Source of the DNA: Sphingobacterium nematocida
GTDB taxonomy: Bacteria > Bacteroidota > Bacteroidia > Sphingobacteriales > Sphingobacteriaceae
NCBI RefSeq assembly: GCF_900168125.1
Contig: NZ_FUZF01000003.1
Coordinates: 1-64,000, forward strand
Reading direction: 5' to 3'
DNA: 64,000 bases
Shown: piece after piece, positions 8,968-18,143 of the stretch
Numbering within the stretch: position 1 is the first letter of the stretch
Layout: every line of letters begins with the position of its first letter
Translations under genes and position numbers: made by a program
The notes under the pieces: generated by a model
What the model was told of the DNA's origin: nothing
What the model saw: the letters and a program-made list of their open reading frames with translations, nothing else
Databases searched by the model: none

Positions 8968-9066
8968 ATGAAAACGCTAATCTACTTTTTTCAGAACATC
9001 GTCTCTCGCCTATTTTTAGCGCGATTCAACTCTTTTTATTCGCCTCTCAGATCACAAAAGAGCTAA
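8968..9066 (+). CDS. Possible 32-residue small protein
   Basis: ATG at 8968 opens a 33-codon frame ending with TAA at 9066 between the DeoR gene and the GH1 gene. The product would be basic and amphipathic (MKTLIYFFQNIVSRLFLARF, then a Ser/Arg-rich tail). I see no ribosome-binding site, so it could be chance. It is listed because the frame is ATG-initiated and otherwise the 229-bp gap is empty. Confidence 0.25.
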   Translation: MKTLIYFFQNIVSRLFLARFNSFYSPLRSQKS

Positions 9067-9084
9067 TTGAATAAATCGAAATAG

Positions 9085-10419
9085 ATGTTAATGACTAAAA
9101 ATTCTTTTGGAAAAAATTTTATTTGGGGTGTTTCGACAGCGGCTTATCAGATAGAAGGAGCTCATAATCATGATGACAAAGGTCCTTCTATTTGGGATAT
9201 CTTTGTCCAAAGAAAGAATAAAATTGCACGCAACCAAAATGGCAACTTTGCCTGTGATTTCTACTACCGATATGAAGATGACCTAAAATTAATGCAGGGC
9301 ATGCATATTCCTAACTATAGATTTTCTATTGCCTGGAGCAGAATACAACCTGACGGGATGGGAAAAGTGAACCAATCTGGCATTGATTTCTACAACAGAC
9401 TCATCGACTATTCCCTAAGCCTAGGAATCATTCCATGGATCACACTATATCACTGGGACCTTCCGGATGCACTTGAAAAAAAAGGAGGTTGGACAAACCG
9501 TGATATAAAAGATTGGTTTGGTCAGTATGTTGCCATTTGCATCGAGCATTTTGGTGACCGGGTAAAAAATTGGATAATTCTAAATGAACCTACCGTATTT
9601 ACTGCTGCAGGTTATTTCTTTGGGGTGCATGCTCCGGGTAAAAAAGGCTTAGACAACTTTCTAGCAGCCGCACACCATGCTGCATTAGCTCAGGCACATG
9701 GAGCAAGAGTCGTTAAATCATTGCAGCGTGATAGTCATGTTGGCACGACATTTTCCTGCTCGCACGTGGAGCCATTCTCCCTCAAAGAAAGAGACATCAT
9801 TGCTGCAAGAAAAGCCGATGTGTTACTTAATCGTTTTTTTATTGAGCCGCTATTGGGAATGGGATATCCTACACAGGAGATCAAAGTTTTAAATCGAATC
9901 GAACGTTATATGAAACAGGACGATGATGCTAATTTAAAATTTGATATGGATTTTATTGGTGTACAAAATTATACAAGAGAGATTATACGCCATTCGTTAT
10001 TTGTCCCCTTTTTAAGGGCCAAAATTGTAAGTGCTAAAAAGCGTAAAGTAGAGACCACGACTATGAATTGGGAAATCTATCCCGAATCTATGTATCATAT
10101 TTTAAAGAAATTCGACACCTATTCTAATATACCTCCACTTATTATTACTGAAAGTGGGGCGGCTTTTAAAGATCTCGTAGTGGATGGTAAAGTCGATGAT
10201 CCGCAAAGGACGCAGTATATACAACGGGTCATCGAACAGGTATTTCGAGCTAAAAGCGAGGGAGTGAATGTGAAGGGTTATTTCGTATGGACATTCTTAG
10301 ATAACTTTGAATGGGCAGAAGGTTATCATCCCCGATTTGGACTAGTACATGTGGACTTTGAAACACAGCAACGTATTATCAAATCTTCTGGACATTGGTA
10401 CGCTGAATTTCTTCGTTAG
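9085..10419 (+). CDS. Glycoside hydrolase family 1 beta-glucosidase
   Basis: Cytosolic retaining beta-glycosidase that should hydrolyse beta-glucosides or related disaccharides. It is a complete GH1 (beta/alpha)8 barrel of 444 residues. N-terminal signature FIWGVSTAAYQIEGA is at residues 12-26; the acid/base Glu168 is in WIILNEPTVF; the nucleophile Glu356 is in IITESGAAF, a mild variant of the usual I/VTENG. YFVWTFLDNFEWAEGY near the C-terminus supplies aglycone/glycone contacts. There is no signal peptide. Two ATGs occur, at 9085 and 9091; the second gives MTKNSFGKNF, an equally plausible start. A 12-bp inverted repeat follows the stop. Regulation by the upstream DeoR protein is possible but unproven. 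Confidence 0.93.
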   Translation: MLMTKNSFGKNFIWGVSTAAYQIEGAHNHDDKGPSIWDIFVQRKNKIARNQNGNFACDFYYRYEDDLKLMQGMHIPNYRFSIAWSRIQPDGMGKVNQSGIDFYNRLIDYSLSLGIIPWITLYHWDLPDALEKKGGWTNRDIKDWFGQYVAICIEHFGDRVKNWIILNEPTVFTAAGYFFGVHAPGKKGLDNFLAAAHHAALAQAHGARVVKSLQRDSHVGTTFSCSHVEPFSLKERDIIAARKADVLLNRFFIEPLLGMGYPTQEIKVLNRIERYMKQDDDANLKFDMDFIGVQNYTREIIRHSLFVPFLRAKIVSAKKRKVETTTMNWEIYPESMYHILKKFDTYSNIPPLIITESGAAFKDLVVDGKVDDPQRTQYIQRVIEQVFRAKSEGVNVKGYFVWTFLDNFEWAEGYHPRFGLVHVDFETQQRIIKSSGHWYAEFLR

Positions 10420-10433
10420 TAGAAGTACTCGAA

Positions 10434-10484
10434 TACCCCTCATAACTGGCACAGAATAGAAAAAACTGTATTTTATGAGGGGTA
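10434..10484. terminator. Long-armed inverted repeat after the GH1 gene
   Basis: Perfect 12-bp arms TACCCCTCATAA (10434-10445) and TTATGAGGGGTA (10473-10484), with a 27-nt loop that holds a minor ACAG/CTGT stem. It lies between the convergent GH1 gene and the gene ending at 10503. There is no clean U-run, so it may be a terminator or an mRNA-stabilising hairpin. Confidence 0.55.
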
Positions 10485-10502
10485 AAAGTTTCAATAATCC
10501 TT

Positions 10503-11030
10503 TTAAACTTTCGATTTTTGCCAATATGAAGTGAACAACTCAAAAAGGCCATCGGGATTGACATCTATCTCGGAAGAGCTATGCATAACGTTCAATTCAT
10601 TTGTCTGTTCATTATATGCCATATTCCAAAGAGCCTTAGGAAGCCTATCGGCATACTTTGATGGGTTATTTATCGTGACTACGACTAAGGTATCTCCCCC
10701 AACCTTATGCAAACCGATATTTGATACATCATCCCAATCTCCGATACCAAACTTTTGGGATAAAGGCGTAGTCTTTCCTACAAAATGCGCCGAATTTAAC
10801 ACTATTCGTGCCGATTTATCCTTCAATTCCACTAGTGCTTTAAAAAATAAAAATAGCATAATTAATAGAATTGCTCCTGCGAATACTGCTGATTTTATTC
10901 GAATTAGCCCATCAAACAGTCCAACACTATGAAGGAATATTCCAATAAGGAGGATACAAATACCAGCAGCAGTTATCAAAAGCTTTAAGGACTTTCTTGA
11001 GTCCCGGTATAACTTGGTCTCATGTGTCAT
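10503..11030 (-). CDS. Membrane protein with two TM helices, STM3941-like
   Basis: A 175-residue protein. Two hydrophobic segments close to the N-terminus (about residues 15-35 and 44-64) form a hairpin in the inner membrane. The C-terminal 100 residues appear soluble and beta-rich: LVELKDKSARIVLNSAHFVGKTTPLSQKFGIGDWDDVSNIGLHKV and so on, resembling STM3941-type or bacterial PH-like domains. It starts 1 bp after the lipoprotein gene upstream, so the two form an operon. I recognise the layout but not a specific function. Confidence 0.7.
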   Translation of the reverse strand: MTHETKLYRDSRKSLKLLITAAGICILLIGIFLHSVGLFDGLIRIKSAVFAGAILLIMLFLFFKALVELKDKSARIVLNSAHFVGKTTPLSQKFGIGDWDDVSNIGLHKVGGDTLVVVTINNPSKYADRLPKALWNMAYNEQTNELNVMHSSSEIDVNPDGLFELFTSYWQKSKV

Positions 11031-11031
11031 A

Positions 11032-11565
11032 TTAATTGCCCCAGCTAACGTTTAACTGATGCTTTTCGGCATATGCTTTGCCTAAGCTATATACGCTCTC
11101 AAACAATTCGTCTACACCTGTTAAATGATCCTTCTCAACTTTTTGCAGCAATGATTGTTTTTCTTGATCAGAACCTTTTGTGTCACATAGCTTTGCATAA
11201 GCGGTGTATTCATTCTTATAAACCGGGAGTACTGTTTCAAACAATTTGACTGATTGTTGCTGTAAGACTTTCGCATCTTCATCCGATACATTTAAATCTT
11301 TGATATCCTTGATTGCTTTTTCAACAGACATTATTTTCATTGCGACAATTTGTTGGGCTTCATCCCCATTCTTCTTACTGGATGGAATATCTGGAAATTC
11401 GACGGTCTCTTGTTGAAGACGTTTGCCAAATGTCGTCGGGTCGAAATCGGCAATCAGATTGGTGTTGAGTACCACTTGTCCAAAAAATTTATCTGGACTA
11501 GCAGATTGACAAGCAATAAAAAATAAACTAGCTAATAAAAAAATAATAAAACGGAACTGCTTCAT
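11032..11565 (-). CDS. Hypothetical lipoprotein
   Basis: A 177-residue protein with a lipoprotein signal peptide: hydrophobic stretch FIIFLLASLFFIA followed by Cys19, then QSASPDKFFGQ. The mature part is mainly helical and charged (EKAIKDIKDLNVSDEDAKVLQQQSVKLFE), with no catalytic motif that I recognise. It is the first gene of a two-gene operon with the STM3941-like membrane protein. Envelope localisation is seen from the lipobox; the function is unknown. Confidence 0.7.
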   Translation of the reverse strand: MKQFRFIIFLLASLFFIACQSASPDKFFGQVVLNTNLIADFDPTTFGKRLQQETVEFPDIPSSKKNGDEAQQIVAMKIMSVEKAIKDIKDLNVSDEDAKVLQQQSVKLFETVLPVYKNEYTAYAKLCDTKGSDQEKQSLLQKVEKDHLTGVDELFESVYSLGKAYAEKHQLNVSWGN

Positions 11566-11735
11566 AGATATATAAATTTTAAGAATGCAAATTAACTAAA
11601 TCTAGTAGGGATACACAAACGGTAAATCATAACATGCCTGTCTAAAGAGAGAGTTATGTTTCTTAAATACTCAACGTATACATGAGCTCTTTGATTTATG
11701 ATTTGTAATTCAAAAATATTTTGCGACTTTTAAAT

Positions 11736-12839
11736 ATGACAAAATTCTTAACTCTTCCTTTTTACATCAAATTAGCCTGTACATTAATCAGTATTATTGC
11801 AATCGTATACATAGCACGTGTCGGCCAGGCTATCATTGTCCCTTTTATTTTAGGAAGTCTTTTTGCTCTATTACTGACCCCGCTTGGATCTTGGATGGAA
11901 AGAAAATTAAGAATACCAAGAATCCTGGCTTCTCTTGTCTCGTTGCTACTTTTCTTCACTTTACTCATCGGAGTTGTTGTACTATTAGGCTCACAAATGA
12001 CCAGTTTAAAAGAAGATTGGCCTGCCTTTGAACGACAGGTAGTCCAAGGAATGGAAGTTTTTCAAGATTGGATTTCCCAAAATCTACACATCAACTATTC
12101 AGAACAAATGGAATACCTTTCCGATACATTGACAAAATCGGTGAGTCGGGGTACGGCAATCCTAGGAGTAGCACTTCTGTCGATGTCCTCTACATTTATC
12201 TTACTTGTATTTACATTTTTATATACCTTTTTCATCTTAGTATATCGTAGGCATATCGTACGTTTTCTCCTATTGCTTAATCACGATAGTCATCACAACA
12301 TCGTCCTAGACATCGTCTCCCAAGTACAGTACGTAGTGAAGCGCTATCTCATTGGTTTATTTTTGCAAATGATTATCGTAGCGACGATGACCTTCATCGC
12401 GCTTACAGCGATTGGCGTAAAATATAGCCTCATGCTAGCCATATTCACAGGTTTCTTTAACGTCCTCCCCTACGTCGGAATCTTCTTATCGATGTTGATT
12501 ATTGCCTTGATTACCTTTGCAACGTCTTCCTTCATGCATGTTATCTTAGTTTTAATAGCGTTGGTTGTGATCCATTTTATAGATAGCAATTTCGTTGTCC
12601 CTAAAATCGTTGGCTCTAAGGTACAGGTAAACTCTATGGTCGCTATGATGGCTATCTTCTTTGGCGAATTACTATGGGGAATCTCCGGTATGTTTTTGGC
12701 CATTCCTATCCTTGCAATCTGTAAGATGGTCTTTGACCGTATCTTTGAATTAAAGCCATGGGGCTTTCTACTGGGTGAAGATGACAACAAAGAAAATTAT
12801 CTGAAGCTAAAAAAAGAGATATGCGACAAAAACTCATGA
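11736..12839 (+). CDS. AI-2E family transporter (PerM/TqsA type membrane protein)
   Basis: Polytopic inner-membrane protein of 367 residues with about eight TM segments. Family landmarks are the N-terminal IIVPFILGSLFALLLTPLGSWMERK region, an amphipathic periplasmic stretch at about 100-145, and the C-terminal block GFFNVLPYVGIFLSMLIIALIT, HFIDSNFVVPKIVGSKVQVN and GELLWGISGMFLAIPILAI. Members export quorum signals or act in Na+(Li+)/H+ exchange; which applies here cannot be told. The frame extends upstream to a TTG at 11721, but I choose the ATG at 11736 (MTKFLTLPFYIK). Its stop overlaps the end of the convergent phosphoesterase by 6 bp. Confidence 0.9.
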   Translation: MTKFLTLPFYIKLACTLISIIAIVYIARVGQAIIVPFILGSLFALLLTPLGSWMERKLRIPRILASLVSLLLFFTLLIGVVVLLGSQMTSLKEDWPAFERQVVQGMEVFQDWISQNLHINYSEQMEYLSDTLTKSVSRGTAILGVALLSMSSTFILLVFTFLYTFFILVYRRHIVRFLLLLNHDSHHNIVLDIVSQVQYVVKRYLIGLFLQMIIVATMTFIALTAIGVKYSLMLAIFTGFFNVLPYVGIFLSMLIIALITFATSSFMHVILVLIALVVIHFIDSNFVVPKIVGSKVQVNSMVAMMAIFFGELLWGISGMFLAIPILAICKMVFDRIFELKPWGFLLGEDDNKENYLKLKKEICDKNS

Positions 12840-13568
12840 CTTCAATAAAAAATCAGCATAGAAATCAGGGATCTCGCTGTCGTAAATAGCCTTAGCAACG
12901 GTGTCTATTGGGTATTCTACTTTATGTACTTCTGACTTTATACTATTAGCAGAAATGGTCAAAATAGCATACGTCGCTTTTCTATCGGCTTCTTTGCTAC
13001 GCCCGACCGATCCACAGTTGACAAAAAGTATATCTGATTTCGTTTGTATGTAAGAATGATGTGTATGCCCCATAACTATCGCATCCATATTTTGCCTTAC
13101 TAGCTCTAATACAATAGGCTGTTTATCGTCTCCTTCAAATAGATATTCTTCATTACTGCTAGGTGTTGCATGGACAAGCAGAACTCGCCTGAATACATCA
13201 TCAACTTTAAAAGTCAGCACCAATTCGAAAGGAAGGTTTGAAAGCCACTTCTTATTTTCTGGAGATATCGTACGCCTTGAAAAATCAATAGCAATGTCAC
13301 GATTTGCTGTCTCGACCGCATCATGATGGACCAAAGGCACCACTGGGTAATTGAAAGCAATACGTTCGTCGTGATTGCCCAATAGACATGGAATACCTGT
13401 TTGTTTAAAAAGTGAAATAACTTCATTACCCCACGGTGCAAAATCTACTAAATCACCTAAACAATAAACTTGTGTAATTCCTTTTAGACGAATATCGGTT
13501 AGAACGTGCTCTAAAGCAATAAGGTTGGCATGTATATCACTAATTATCGCGACTTGTATTGCTTTCAT
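12834..13568 (-). CDS. Metallophosphoesterase, YfcE/calcineurin-like
   Basis: Binuclear-metal phosphoesterase of 244 residues. The metal ligands are in their usual order: Asp11 and His13 in ISDIHANL, GDLVD near residue 40, GNHD near residue 66, a His in LLVHATP near 132, and GHTHHSY near 168. The conserved GSVGR follows. The frame extends upstream to 13718, but the ATG at 13568 (MKAIQVAIISDIHANL) places the first metal motif where the family has it. A TATCTTTG promoter element at 13590-13597 lies between the two candidate starts. Substrate unknown; relatives act on phosphodiesters or phosphoproteins. Confidence 0.9.
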   Translation of the reverse strand: MKAIQVAIISDIHANLIALEHVLTDIRLKGITQVYCLGDLVDFAPWGNEVISLFKQTGIPCLLGNHDERIAFNYPVVPLVHHDAVETANRDIAIDFSRRTISPENKKWLSNLPFELVLTFKVDDVFRRVLLVHATPSSNEEYLFEGDDKQPIVLELVRQNMDAIVMGHTHHSYIQTKSDILFVNCGSVGRSKEADRKATYAILTISANSIKSEVHKVEYPIDTVAKAIYDSEIPDFYADFLLKS

Positions 13569-13589
13569 CTTTTTGTTATTTTCTGATTG

Positions 13590-13597
13590 CAAAGATA
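13590..13597 (-). promoter_or_regulatory. -7 promoter element of the metallophosphoesterase gene
   Basis: TATCTTTG on the minus strand matches the Bacteroidota -7 consensus TAnnTTTG exactly. It sits 22 bp before the ATG at 13568. No good -33 TTTG is present. Its position excludes the longer upstream start of the frame. Confidence 0.5.
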
Positions 13598-13780
13598 CCA
13601 AATCGAGCTTCCTTGATGAAAGTACTTTTGAAACAATATATGGTAGTATTTGTATCCTGTCGTCTCGAAAACGATAAAAAAGGTTTCTGAAAAAATTCTC
13701 TGGCAAGCAATCAGTCATTCACAAGTTTTTGTATCTTGTCTTAAGTTTTAATATTAAAGATCTAATTGAAAACTTAAACT

Positions 13781-16159
13781 ATGGAAATACTACTAATTAT
13801 ATTGGGTTTTGTAGTTCTAGCTTATTTAATAAATAAACAGAAGGAAGAGATCAAAAGTTTGAGAGAAGGTCTTTCTTATACCTTTGATCAGCTAAAAGCC
13901 TTAAGAAATAATCTAGAGGGCACAAACAATACAACTTCTATTGTAAAAGACGATATAGAGCCATTGCCAATAAAACCAGTAATAAAAGAAGAGGTTCTCC
14001 CTATCGATCTCCCCAAAGAACGACCATCAGGACCTCCACCTATTCCGGAGTACATAACATTTGAACAGCCCTCCCTCCAAGAAGCTTTTATTCCTCAACC
14101 TGAAATCAAAGAAGAGAAGTTATCTTGGTTTGAACAATTCAAACAGAAAAACCCAGACATTGAAAAGTTTATTGGTGAAAATCTCATCAATAAAATCGGC
14201 ATTGTCATACTCGTGTTGGGGATTAGTTTTTTTGTCAAGTACGCTATCGACAAAGAGTGGATCAATGAACCCGCCCGTGTTGGCATAGGAATCTTGGCCG
14301 GAGGAATTCTTTTAGGAGTAGCTCATCGCTTACGTGCTAAATTTAAAGCTTTTAGTTCTGTGTTGGTAGCAGGAGCCATAGCTGTATTTTATTTCACCAT
14401 TGGTATTGCTTTTCATGACTACGCTCTTTTTAGTCAAACGACGGCATTTATCATTATGATAGTCATTACCCTATTCAGTGTTTTTGTGTCGCTTGCTTAT
14501 GATAGACAAGAGCTTGCTGTCATGTCTATAATAGGTGGTTTTGCCGTCCCATTTATGGTTAGCACAGGACAGGGTAACTACCATGTTCTACTAACATATA
14601 TCGTCATGCTAAACATAGGAATGTTGACAATATCCTATTTCAAGCGATGGTTTATTGTTAATTTTACGGCTTTCCTATTGACTCTTATTATTGTGGCAAG
14701 TTGGTACATGACCTTAGCTAGCCCATCGGACACCGTCCTATTGCACGGATTGCTTTACTGTATTACCCTTTATTTGATTTTCACGCTTGCCTTTGTGATC
14801 AACAACATCGTTTATAAAAACAGATTTGTTAATTATGAAGTCGCCGCTGTAATATCGAATACGACGGCATTTTATGCTATTGGTTATCATATTATGCAGG
14901 AGTATGCACCTAACTACATGGGGCTTTTCACACTTTCACTGGCAGCATTCAATATGACTTTTGCTTTCGTCATCTTCAAAAAATATCGCTTTGACAAAAA
15001 CATAATCTATGTCTTGATAGGACTGGCACTTACATTAGCTACTGTTACTATCCCTGTACAATTTGAAGGGAACTATGTCACCATATTTTGGGCATGCGAG
15101 GCCGTGCTTTTACTATGGTTAACCCAAAAGTCTCAATTAAAAGGCTTCTTATTGGGTTCCATTATCGTACAGTGGTTAGCAGTACTGAGTTTGCTCCAAG
15201 ACTTAATTGCCTATGTAGAAGAGGACGTGGCACACAGATTAGCCTTAAATACTGAATTCATAACAGGAATAATGCTTATTGCTTCTTTTATCGGAAGCTA
15301 CAAGCTACTAAAAACCTATTCTTATAACTATTCCATTCTAAACATTAAATTTAATCAAGTCGTTTATAGAAAGGTAATATTTGCTGTAGCGCTTGTATTG
15401 GCTTATATACTACCTCTTATCGAGATAGGCTATCAATCAAGTTATTACTTTGACAATACAGGTACCGTCTATTTCTTCCTGTATCTATATCACATGATAT
15501 TCACCACAATGTTATTATATTATGGTAAGAACACAACCAAACTAACGGAAAAGCTGTCCGAGGTGCTGATCGTCGGCAATGCTATTTTCTATATTATTGT
15601 TGCTTACAAGATTCCAATTATTGAAAAGTATAATACATTTATTTATTATGACGGTGCTTTTCCATTTGCATTTAATCTACATTATATTTCAATTGCGACA
15701 TTATTGATTCAAGTGTGGTTATATCTGAAAAAACACTTTCTCCACACCGATACTACAGAACAACGAAAGGCTTACACAGCTTGGTTCCTCGCATTCTTTA
15801 TCGTATACCTATGCAGTGTCGAAGTCAATATTATCTTTTTGTTTCAAGCGATAAATTTTGATGACTATTACACCACTAGGGAGTTTGTCCTTAAAGTTAT
15901 ATTTCCAATACTATGGGGCCTCTTATCTTTTGCATTCCTGATATACGGTATTAAAAAGAACCTCAAGACGGCACGGGTTATCGCCTTGACTTTACTGGGG
16001 ATCACGATTCTTAAGCTATTCATTTATGACATCAGAGATGTCTCTGAAACGGGTAAGATAATAGCTTTCATCCTGTTAGGAGCCTTAATTCTTACTATCT
16101 CTTTTGTATATCAAAAAATTAAAAAACTAGTCGTTGACAACCATGAAGAACAGCTATAA
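13781..16159 (+). CDS. DUF2339 polytopic membrane protein
   Basis: A 792-residue membrane protein. It has an N-terminal anchor (residues 1-18), a short coiled coil (KEEIKSLREGLSYTFDQLKALRNNLE), a proline-rich cytosolic linker (about 60-110), then WFEQFKQKNPDIEKFIGENLINKIGIVILVLG, which marks the start of the DUF2339 domain. More than 20 TM helices run from there to the C-terminus. The DUF3999 gene starts 17 bp inside its end, so the two are translationally coupled. DUF2339/DUF3999 pairs recur in bacteria, which suggests a shared envelope complex, but no activity has been assigned. Confidence 0.88.
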   Translation: MEILLIILGFVVLAYLINKQKEEIKSLREGLSYTFDQLKALRNNLEGTNNTTSIVKDDIEPLPIKPVIKEEVLPIDLPKERPSGPPPIPEYITFEQPSLQEAFIPQPEIKEEKLSWFEQFKQKNPDIEKFIGENLINKIGIVILVLGISFFVKYAIDKEWINEPARVGIGILAGGILLGVAHRLRAKFKAFSSVLVAGAIAVFYFTIGIAFHDYALFSQTTAFIIMIVITLFSVFVSLAYDRQELAVMSIIGGFAVPFMVSTGQGNYHVLLTYIVMLNIGMLTISYFKRWFIVNFTAFLLTLIIVASWYMTLASPSDTVLLHGLLYCITLYLIFTLAFVINNIVYKNRFVNYEVAAVISNTTAFYAIGYHIMQEYAPNYMGLFTLSLAAFNMTFAFVIFKKYRFDKNIIYVLIGLALTLATVTIPVQFEGNYVTIFWACEAVLLLWLTQKSQLKGFLLGSIIVQWLAVLSLLQDLIAYVEEDVAHRLALNTEFITGIMLIASFIGSYKLLKTYSYNYSILNIKFNQVVYRKVIFAVALVLAYILPLIEIGYQSSYYFDNTGTVYFFLYLYHMIFTTMLLYYGKNTTKLTEKLSEVLIVGNAIFYIIVAYKIPIIEKYNTFIYYDGAFPFAFNLHYISIATLLIQVWLYLKKHFLHTDTTEQRKAYTAWFLAFFIVYLCSVEVNIIFLFQAINFDDYYTTREFVLKVIFPILWGLLSFAFLIYGIKKNLKTARVIALTLLGITILKLFIYDIRDVSETGKIIAFILLGALILTISFVYQKIKKLVVDNHEEQL

Positions 16160-17369
16160 ATTTCTATTTTCTTTCGCTTTTTCGCTTTTTTTCATAGCCC
16201 AAGCTACTTGGGCTCAACAATTAAAAGTAAAGGTCTCTGCAAAAGAAAACGGCTATAATAGGATCTCTGTGCCTCAAGAGTTTCGCGCACATATGGTCAA
16301 CAATTCAGGCATGCTCCGTTTGAAAGACAAAGATGGAACAGAAATACCTTTTATTTTAAAATCACAGGAAAACCCAATTCCGCTTTTTTCAGCCCTGCAA
16401 TTCAAGCACAGCAAAAATACGGGGGATAGTACGGAGACTTTTCTACTCAACAATGAGTCTAAGAAAAAAATCAACAATTATGTCCTTCAAATTGCTAATG
16501 CCACGACACAGAAAAAATATAGTATAGAAGGTAGTGAAGATATGCAAAACTGGTTTGGTATAGTTAATAATGCGATACTTACTGAACTAAGTAATAGCGA
16601 GCAGACATACACTAATAAACAGATACAGTTTCCATTAGTAGACTACCGATACATCCGGATAGTACTGGATAATAAGACCTCTGCTCCTATTCGTATATTA
16701 ACAATTGGAGAGCTAAAAACAAGTCAGAACAAGCAACAGTTAGAAAAAATAAAGGACATTTCGTATCAGTTGGTTAATAATAGATCGGAAAAGGAAACGG
16801 TTATAACTGTTTCTAAAAAATCAAATACACCAATAGATTATCTACAGATCTATGTAGGTTCGCCAAAACAATATTACCGCATCGCCAACACCTCAATAGA
16901 CCATAAGAATGACGCTCTACCTCAGCGGAATAGAAAAAGTAATCAATTTTCAAGTGAGCAATTTCAACTTCAGACCAACATAGGTGGAATGTATGTACTC
17001 AATCAGCTTTATCCGGAGACTTTCTCTATCAAGATAGACAACGAAGACAACCCTCCACTGCAGATAGATAGTATCTTATTTTATCAAAGTCCAATAATAC
17101 TAGTTGCTGAAATGGACACCAAAAAGGAATACAACTTAATGACCGACAGCAACTGGACCGTACCGAGCTACGATTTATCAAAAATCGAGCTCAATCTACA
17201 ACCTGAGCTACCTCTTGCCAAGCTTGACAAAGTAGAAGTGGTCTCCAAAAGCACTCCTACAGAAAAGGGAAACTACGGCCGGATTATTTTAACTGTATGT
17301 CTAGCACTTGGAGCTATCCTCATCTTCTATTTTGGCAGAGGTCTACTCAAGGACTTAAAAAAAGACTAA
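16143..17369 (+). CDS. DUF3999 family exported, membrane-anchored protein
   Basis: A 408-residue protein with a signal peptide (MKNSYKFLFSFAFSLFFIAQATWA, cut before QQLKVKVS), a large periplasmic region made of two beta-sandwich-like halves, and a C-terminal TM helix (TVCLALGAILIFYFGRGLL) followed by a short basic tail. The periplasmic part includes IEGSEDMQNWFGI and LVDYRYIRIVLDN, as in discoidin-like DUF3999 proteins. The frame extends to a TTG at 16134, but ATG 16143 gives a proper signal peptide. It overlaps the DUF2339 gene, so the products probably work together in the envelope. Function unknown. Confidence 0.85.
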   Translation: MKNSYKFLFSFAFSLFFIAQATWAQQLKVKVSAKENGYNRISVPQEFRAHMVNNSGMLRLKDKDGTEIPFILKSQENPIPLFSALQFKHSKNTGDSTETFLLNNESKKKINNYVLQIANATTQKKYSIEGSEDMQNWFGIVNNAILTELSNSEQTYTNKQIQFPLVDYRYIRIVLDNKTSAPIRILTIGELKTSQNKQQLEKIKDISYQLVNNRSEKETVITVSKKSNTPIDYLQIYVGSPKQYYRIANTSIDHKNDALPQRNRKSNQFSSEQFQLQTNIGGMYVLNQLYPETFSIKIDNEDNPPLQIDSILFYQSPIILVAEMDTKKEYNLMTDSNWTVPSYDLSKIELNLQPELPLAKLDKVEVVSKSTPTEKGNYGRIILTVCLALGAILIFYFGRGLLKDLKKD

Positions 17370-17388
17370 TATAACGGCAGCAGCAGAC

Positions 17389-18000
17389 ATGAAAACGGAG
17401 TCCAATAAACCATCGCTAAAAGAAAGCTATATCCTCGAAAATGAAAGAATTGCATTACACACGCTTTCCGACATTCACCTCGATGATCTGGCTCATTTTG
17501 CTGATCTCGAACCTGAAATTTGGAAATTTTCATTAGAGCAACCTACAAGCAAGCTAAAAATGGCTGCTTACATCGCCAATACGTTGCGTAAGAAGAAAGA
17601 GGGACAAGAACATGCCTTTGTCGTTTTTGACAAACAACAAATGGAAACCGCGGGTTCTACCCGATTGTACGAAATAGATCTGCATCAAAAGGTATGTTCC
17701 ATCGGCTATACATGGTATGGGAAGAAATTTCAGGGAACGGGTTTAAACAAACATGCTAAATATCTGTTGTTAAAATTTGCTTTTGACACACTCCACATGG
17801 AACGTGTACAATTTAAAGCTGACAATGAAAACAAACGTAGTATACAAGCCATATTGAGTCTAGGCTGCACCTTTGAGGGGGTGCTCCGAAGCAATATGTA
17901 CAAAGCAGATCGCTCCCGGAGAGACAGTGCCGTTTTCAGCCTACTACGATCTGAATGGTACGATCAGGCAGAAAACAAATTATTCTTGAAATTAACTTAG
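17389..18000 (+). CDS. GNAT-family N-acetyltransferase, RimJ/RimL type
   Basis: A 203-residue acetyl-CoA-dependent acetyltransferase of the Acetyltransf_3 group. Visible features are the N-terminal LENERIALHTLSDIHLDDLAHFAD segment, the central beta-strand pair AFVVFDKQQMETAGSTRLYEID, the pyrophosphate-binding region YTWYGKKFQGTGLNKHAKYLLLKFAFD, and the closing NENKRSIQAILSLGCTFEGVLRSNM, which is typical of RimJ/RimL-like proteins. It follows the DUF3999 gene by 19 bp and may be co-transcribed. The acceptor (protein N-terminus, small molecule or other) is unknown. Confidence 0.88.
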   Translation: MKTESNKPSLKESYILENERIALHTLSDIHLDDLAHFADLEPEIWKFSLEQPTSKLKMAAYIANTLRKKKEGQEHAFVVFDKQQMETAGSTRLYEIDLHQKVCSIGYTWYGKKFQGTGLNKHAKYLLLKFAFDTLHMERVQFKADNENKRSIQAILSLGCTFEGVLRSNMYKADRSRRDSAVFSLLRSEWYDQAENKLFLKLT

Positions 18001-18143
18001 ACGACTGCATGAAATTAAAATATTTCAATTTCGAAAGAGCAAAATACGGGTTCCCGTAAATTAGACTTAAAATAATAGTCACTTTTGTATTGGGGAAAAT
18101 TTAAAAAATAAAAGAGATCGGACACAGCGATAAATTTACACCT

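Noticed and set aside
13569..13718. N-terminal extension of the metallophosphoesterase
   Set aside because: A TATCTTTG promoter element lies inside it, and the family N-terminus begins at the ATG at 13568.
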